DNA of 36,655 nucleotides from Hyphomicrobiales bacterium. Lineage in GTDB: Bacteria; Pseudomonadota; Alphaproteobacteria; Rhizobiales; Devosiaceae. Position 1 is the first letter of the stretch; the number at the start of each line of letters is the position of its first letter. Under the pieces are notes generated by a model. The model was not told where the DNA came from. It ran no database searches and saw only the letters and a program-made list of their open reading frames with translations. Positions 33,096 to 36,655 of the stretch are shown piece after piece. The position numbers and the translations under genes were made by a program. Location: positions 59,310 through 95,964 of the forward strand of contig UCAU01000069.1 in NCBI GenBank assembly GCA_900470445.1, read 5' to 3'.

Positions 33096-33552
33096 TAACC
33101 AGGTCCGCCATCAGTTGGCGATGCAAGCGGTCGGTTATCCTGGTCAGGGCACGATCCCTGAGCAACCGCTTGGCTTCCCCCAGCAACACCCAATGGCGCT
33201 TGCGCTGGTCCATCTCGTCCCAGGTGTCGAGCTGGGTTTCCACCCGCAGCGGATAGAGATCGACATCCACCAACTGCCCCTTGTCGCTGATGCGATAACT
33301 ACCCAACGATTCGGTGCCCACCACGCCGGTCACCCCCGCCTCTTCAAAGGCCTCCTTGGCCGCGCTGTCCCAGGCCGTCATGCCGGTGCTGACCGAGCCC
33401 TTGGGAAAGATCCAGCGTCCCGTGCGCCGCGATGTCACCAGCAGGAACACGACCTTTCCGTCGCGCACCACATAGGGCACCGCGCCGGACTGGCGCAGCC
33501 CGGGCGCCGAATCGACCCTCGGATTCCACAGATTGAAAAATTCACGCAGCAT
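33085..33552 (-). CDS. Nudix hydrolase with altered Nudix box
   Basis: This 155-residue protein hydrolyses a nucleoside-diphosphate-linked or inositol-pyrophosphate-like substrate, by family. The box reads G52-SVSTG-M58...K66-E67-A-F-E70-E71-A-G73-V. The metal ligands E67, E70 and E71 are kept, but the usual E at 58 is Met and the usual R at 66 is Lys. FPKG before the box is typical of the diphosphoinositol-phosphatase-like group. Its 3' end overlaps the Pit gene by 11 bases. The substrate is not known. Confidence 0.85.
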   Translation of the reverse strand: MLREFFNLWNPRVDSAPGLRQSGAVPYVVRDGKVVFLLVTSRRTGRWIFPKGSVSTGMTAWDSAAKEAFEEAGVTGVVGTESLGSYRISDKGQLVDVDLYPLRVETQLDTWDEMDQRKRHWVLLGEAKRLLRDRALTRITDRLHRQLMADLVTTQ

Positions 33553-33593
33553 GGCTTGGTTCTAGGGCAATCGCATCGGCGTCGCCAGCCAAC

Positions 33594-33619
33594 AAAAAAG
33601 GGCCCGCAAGGGGCCCTTT
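33594..33619 (-). terminator. Rho-independent terminator of the cold-shock gene
   Basis: On the minus strand AAAGGGCCC, a five-base loop and GGGCCCTTT form a perfect 9-bp stem (33597-33619) followed by a T-run (33594-33599), 20 bases after the stop codon. This is a textbook terminator. Confidence 0.9.
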
Positions 33620-33638
33620 CGTCAACGCAAACCGCCGC

Positions 33639-33854
33639 TTAGCTCAGCAGGGTCAGGTTCGTCGCCGAAACCTTGCCGTCGCGGCCGGTTTCGAGTTCGT
33701 AGGTCACCTTGTCGCCTTCATACAGGCCCTGCAGGCCCGAACGCTGGACGGCGGAGATATGGACAAACGCATCCTTTTCGCCATTGTCGGGCGAAATGAA
33801 GCCGAAGCCCTTGGTGGTGTTGAAGAATTTGACGGTACCGGTAATGGTAGCCAT
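33639..33854 (-). CDS. Cold-shock domain protein (CspA family)
   Basis: This 71-residue protein is a single cold-shock domain that binds single-stranded RNA and DNA and melts RNA structure. RNP1 is KGFGFI (residues 15-20) and RNP2 is DAFVHI near residue 29. Length and pattern match CspA-type proteins. The ATG at 33854 is the family start; an open frame 30 codons upstream is not coding. A perfect terminator follows. A long untranslated leader typical of csp genes may lie in 33855-34060, but no specific element was recognised. Confidence 0.95.
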   Translation of the reverse strand: MATITGTVKFFNTTKGFGFISPDNGEKDAFVHISAVQRSGLQGLYEGDKVTYELETGRDGKVSATNLTLLS

Positions 33855-34154
33855 GGAGTGCATCCTCTTAATGAGTGCTCGCCGCTCGCGCGGCCAGGAG
33901 TTGAACACAGGCCTCTTTAAGACAGGCCCTGCCGAACGATTCACAGATCAGGAGGTAGCCAAGTTTCCGGCATGCCGGTCGTCAGATAGCGCAAGACAAG
34001 TGTAACGTCAGAGACCAAATATTGTCGCTATCGGATGCAAATTCAAGGCACTTCGCTCGATCGATGAAACACCCGGCCCAGGAGGGACTCCGGACCGGGT
34101 GCTTTTTGGCGCCTGGGGGCGCGTCGCAGCATGGGGCGATGCTGCAACCTCTAT
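33855..34154. other. Gap upstream of the cold-shock gene with two hairpins
   Basis: No protein gene is supported. The cold-shock promoter and leader should lie in the first part. The remainder has a strong hairpin at 34070-34101 followed by CTTTTT on the plus strand and a perfect 7-bp hairpin (GCAGCAT/ATGCTGC) at 34126-34145. Confidence 0.4.
34070..34107 (+). terminator. Strong hairpin with T-run on the plus strand
   Basis: CACCCGG (34070-34076) pairs with CCGGGTG (34095-34101). An inner CC/GG pair and a GGAG/CTCC stem continue it, and CTTTTTGG follows on the plus strand. No plus-strand gene precedes it before the Pit gene about 1 kb earlier. It may end an unannotated plus-strand small RNA or serve, less well, as the minus-strand terminator of the lipoprotein gene. 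Confidence 0.55.
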
Positions 34155-34427
34155 TTAGCCGCGCGGGCAGCTATCAACGTAGCGCGTGCCATTGGGGCGT
34201 TCGTAGACGCAGCGATTGCCGCTGCCTTCGACACGGCCAATCATGTTGCCCGCAGCAGCGCCGACCACGCCGCCGACACCGGCACCAACGACAGTACCCA
34301 GAACGCTACCGGTGGTGGCAGCGCCGACAATGGCGCCTGCGCCCGCACCCACCGCAGCACCCTGCTGGGTTGGGGTGCACGCTGCCAGCGACAAAGCGGC
34401 GGCGGCGATGATCAGAAACTTATGCAT
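34155..34427 (-). CDS. Glycine-zipper outer-membrane lipoprotein
   Basis: This 90-residue protein has a lipoprotein signal (MHKFLIIAAAALSLAAC, lipid cysteine at 17). A glycine-zipper segment (GAAVGAGAGAIVGAATTGSVLGTVVGAGVGGVVGAAAGNMIG) follows, with small residues at regular steps, as in SlyB/17-kDa-antigen relatives. The C-terminal RCVYERPNGTRYVDSCP has a pair of cysteines. The ribosome site GGAGGG precedes the ATG by six bases. The role is probably outer-membrane structural or stress-related, not more specific. Confidence 0.85.
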   Translation of the reverse strand: MHKFLIIAAAALSLAACTPTQQGAAVGAGAGAIVGAATTGSVLGTVVGAGVGGVVGAAAGNMIGRVEGSGNRCVYERPNGTRYVDSCPRG

Positions 34428-34517
34428 GGAAACCCTCCAAAGATATTATCGACGACCAAATGCGCCGGACGGCGGAATGGTTCCTTCATGATTCCAGCTT
34501 TTTTGCAGCAAGCACAG

Positions 34518-34886
34518 TCATTGCCGCGAAAAGAGTGCACCAATTGCCACCAGAACCCATCCAAAGATCATGCCGGCGCCGCCCAATGGCGCCGCTCCGG
34601 GGAACGCGCCATGCCCCAGCCATTCGCGAATCCCCAGGTCTGCACTGAAAATCAGCGTGCCCGCCGCGAGCAAATAGCCGGCGATGCGCAGCAGGCTTTT
34701 ATCCAGCCCCGCGCCGCACAAAGCCAACAAAGCCGGGCCATGCGCCAGGCAGATACTGGCAATCGCCGACAGGTTCCGGCTCTCCCCGGCATGCGACGCG
34801 GCGGCCGCCGAGATGACGCCCACGGCCCCGGCAACACCGGCGGCAAGCAGCAGGAGACGGCGTGGCAGGTCGTTGATTGGCTGCAT
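34518..34886 (-). CDS. DUF423 (YgdD-like) small membrane protein
   Basis: This 122-residue protein has four hydrophobic segments and the DUF423 pattern: an early LLAAGVAGAVGVISAAAASHA and late GTLIFSADLGIREWLGHG... and GGAGMIFGWVLVAIGAL. The family is widespread, inner-membrane and of unknown function. The ATG at 34886 has AAGGAACC upstream and is preferred over one at 34910. It is divergent from the MATE gene, with about 80 bases between. Confidence 0.87.
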   Translation of the reverse strand: MQPINDLPRRLLLLAAGVAGAVGVISAAAASHAGESRNLSAIASICLAHGPALLALCGAGLDKSLLRIAGYLLAAGTLIFSADLGIREWLGHGAFPGAAPLGGAGMIFGWVLVAIGALFSRQ

Positions 34887-34968
34887 GGCAATGGTTCCTT
34901 TTGCCGCCATGCTCTATCGCGCCAAGCAGGCTTCGTCTAATGCTGGCTGGCGATTGGGACGATATCAA

Positions 34969-36384
34969 ATGAACGAGCACATCACGGCTGCGCCCGGCGC
35001 AGCCGCCAATGCCGCTCCGGCCGATTCGGGCTGGTGGGATGAACTGAAGGCCACGTTCACGCTGGCCTGGCCACTGGTTATCGCGCAATTGGCCGCGACG
35101 GCACTGACCATGACCGACGTCATCATGCTCGGCTGGCTCGGGCCGCGCTATCTCGCGGCGGGCACGCTGGCGACCACCTTCCTCATGCCATTCCTCGTCG
35201 GCAGCACCGGCATTGTCGGCGCCGTGGCGCCCCTGGTCGCCCAGGCGCGCGGCGCACGCGACATCAAGGCGGTGCGCCGCATCGTGCGGCAGGGCTGCTG
35301 GGCCGCCATTGTCCTGTCGGTCTGCCTGATACCGATTCTATGGCAGATCCGGCCCATCTTTGCCCTGCTGGGCCAGGATCCGGGCCTTTCCATCATGGCC
35401 GAACAATATATCCATGTCGCCGTGTGGATGCTGTTTCCCGCTCTGGGGCTTGTCGCCTTCCGCTCGCTGCTCTCGGCCTTTGCCAGCACCCGCATCATCC
35501 TGCTGGTCACGGTCGGTGGCGTGGTCTGCAACGCCTTGCTCAATTATGCGCTGATCTTCGGCAATTTCGGTTTTCCGCGGCTCGAACTTCGCGGCGCGGC
35601 CCTGGCGACGCTGTTGACCAATCTGCTGATGTTCGCCGCACTCGCCGCCTATGTCCTGCGGCACCGCCGCTTCCGGCGTTTTCATCTGCTGGTCCGGTTC
35701 TGGAAGCCGGACTGGTCACGCTTCCAGCAGATTTTCCACATCGGCACCCCCATCGGGCTAACCCTGCTCTCCGAGGTTGGCCTGTTCACCGCCGCCGCCC
35801 TGCTGATGGGCCAATTGGGCACCGATGAGGTGGCCGCCCATGCCATTGCGCTGCAATGCGCCAGCATGGCCTTCATGGTCCCCTTGGGCCTGGGCACCGC
35901 CGCCACCGTGCGCGTGGGCCTCGCCTATGGCCGCAACGATCCCAAGGGCATCCACCGCGCCGGCTGGACGGCATTCGCCCTGGGCACCGGCTTCATGGCG
36001 CTGTCCTGCATCGTGTTTCTCACGCTGGCGCCCTTCATCGTCCGCCTGTTCCTTGACCCCAGCCATGCCGAAAATGCCAATGCGCTGGCGCTGGCTGCTA
36101 GCTTCCTCATGGTCGCCGGCGTGTTCCAACTGGTCGACGGCGCGCAGGTCGTGGCCGCCCACGCGCTGCGCGGCCTTAGCGACACCAAAATCCCCATGGT
36201 TCTGGCCTTTATCGGCTATTGGGCCCTTGGCCTGCCCGTCGCCTACATCCTGGGCTTCACCCTCAACTGGCGCGGCATCGGCATCTGGACCGGCCTAGCC
36301 GCAGGCCTCGCCTTCGTCGCCCTGGTCCTGGTAATCCGCTTCGCCCTCCGCGAACGCATCGGCCTGGTGTCCCGCGCGTCATAA
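34969..36384 (+). CDS. MATE-family multidrug efflux transporter
   Basis: This 471-residue inner-membrane protein has 12 membrane segments in two related halves, as in NorM/DinF proteins that export cationic drugs using sodium or proton gradients. Typical spans include LAWPLVIAQLAATALTMTDVIMLGWLG at the start and GTPIGLTLLSEVGLFTAAALLMGQLG opening the second half. The ATG at 34969 is followed by an Ala-rich hydrophilic lead (MNEHITAAPGAAANAAP); upstream in-frame codons are over the DUF423 gene. The substrate is unknown. Confidence 0.92.
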   Translation: MNEHITAAPGAAANAAPADSGWWDELKATFTLAWPLVIAQLAATALTMTDVIMLGWLGPRYLAAGTLATTFLMPFLVGSTGIVGAVAPLVAQARGARDIKAVRRIVRQGCWAAIVLSVCLIPILWQIRPIFALLGQDPGLSIMAEQYIHVAVWMLFPALGLVAFRSLLSAFASTRIILLVTVGGVVCNALLNYALIFGNFGFPRLELRGAALATLLTNLLMFAALAAYVLRHRRFRRFHLLVRFWKPDWSRFQQIFHIGTPIGLTLLSEVGLFTAAALLMGQLGTDEVAAHAIALQCASMAFMVPLGLGTAATVRVGLAYGRNDPKGIHRAGWTAFALGTGFMALSCIVFLTLAPFIVRLFLDPSHAENANALALAASFLMVAGVFQLVDGAQVVAAHALRGLSDTKIPMVLAFIGYWALGLPVAYILGFTLNWRGIGIWTGLAAGLAFVALVLVIRFALRERIGLVSRAS

Positions 36385-36397
36385 GTTGTTTCTGCAC

Positions 36398-36526
36398 CAC
36401 TCAAGAACACGGTGTCATCCCGGCGGAGGCCGGGATCCATGCTGAAGATCATCCACCCACACACCGTGGGAAGATGCAGACATGAATTCCGGCCTCCGCC
36501 GGAATGACACCGTGGTTTGATTGAGC
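36398..36526. repeat. Diverged palindromic repeat after the MATE gene
   Basis: Arms at 36410-36441 and 36481-36512 are 32 bp with a few mismatches and a 39-base spacer. The tip CGGTGTCAT and the flank TCAAGAACACGG resemble the copies at 19238 and at the window start, but the inner hairpin is CCGGCGGAGGCCGG rather than CCCGCGAAAGCGGG. It is therefore a sub-type of the same family. Confidence 0.75.
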
Positions 36527-36626
36527 AATCCCAGAGTCATCCGCATCTCCCCTCCCCACCGCTCTCCCTCGGGCTCAACCCGGGTGGATGGCTAAACTGT
36601 AACCCGTGCGATTGGCTCGTTCGCCT

Positions 36627-36655
36627 CCCTCCCCCTTGAGGGGAGGGATCGAGGG
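36627..36655. repeat. CT/GA-rich palindrome at the window end
   Basis: CCCTCCCC-CTTGA-GGGGAGGG (36627-36647) matches the palindromes at 19206 and 19369. It may belong to the next repeat element beyond the window. Bases 36527-36626 show another short dyad (CGGGCTCAACCCG) but no gene. Confidence 0.55.

Overview
The window is GC-rich, densely coded bacterial chromosome. Its gene families point to an alphaproteobacterium of the Hyphomicrobiales (Rhizobiales), probably Devosia-like: several multi-component ABC importers, an AHAS pair with a leader-peptide attenuator, an ATP-independent Pit transporter and short palindromic intergenic repeats. The taxonomic call is an inference from content and style, not from a marker gene. 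No rRNA, tRNA, CRISPR array, prophage or complete insertion sequence was seen.

Left part (1-8.6 kb). A plus-strand operon encodes a creatininase-family amidohydrolase and a complete polyamine/iron-type ABC importer (ATPase, Tat-exported binding protein, and a double-length fused permease). It converges with a minus-strand siderophore ABC operon (binding protein, two FecCD permeases, ATPase) preceded by a Fur-like box.

Middle part (8.6-16.6 kb). A minus-strand operon carries a GH172/DUF2961 glycoside hydrolase and a family-5 (oligopeptide/oligosaccharide) ABC importer. It is divergent from a LacI-type regulator, with two LacI-like operators between them. I read this as a sugar-oligomer uptake and cleavage locus of unknown substrate.

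Accessory single genes (16.6-28.2 kb). These are a secreted alpha/beta hydrolase divergent from a 14-TM MFS pump, an Old Yellow Enzyme reductase, a small exported protein, kup plus an FAD monooxygenase, an FMN reductase, and a Bcr/CflA-type MFS pump divergent from a TetR regulator. pdxJ follows.

Right part (28.2-36.7 kb). ilvB and ilvN (acetohydroxyacid synthase) lie downstream of a recognisable branched-chain amino-acid attenuator encoding a short leader peptide that is not in standard gene calls. A palindromic repeat sits between ilvB and ilvN. Then come an AHSA1/SRPBCC protein, a Pit phosphate transporter, a Nudix hydrolase, a cold-shock protein, a glycine-zipper lipoprotein, a DUF423 membrane protein and a MATE pump. 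Four copies (two degenerate or cut) of a palindromic 'GTCATTCCCG' repeat family punctuate the window.

The most interesting points are the GH172/LacI/ABC-5 locus, the ilv leader peptide and attenuator, the palindromic repeat family with a shared flank, and the paired ACTTAA direct repeats before the SRPBCC gene.
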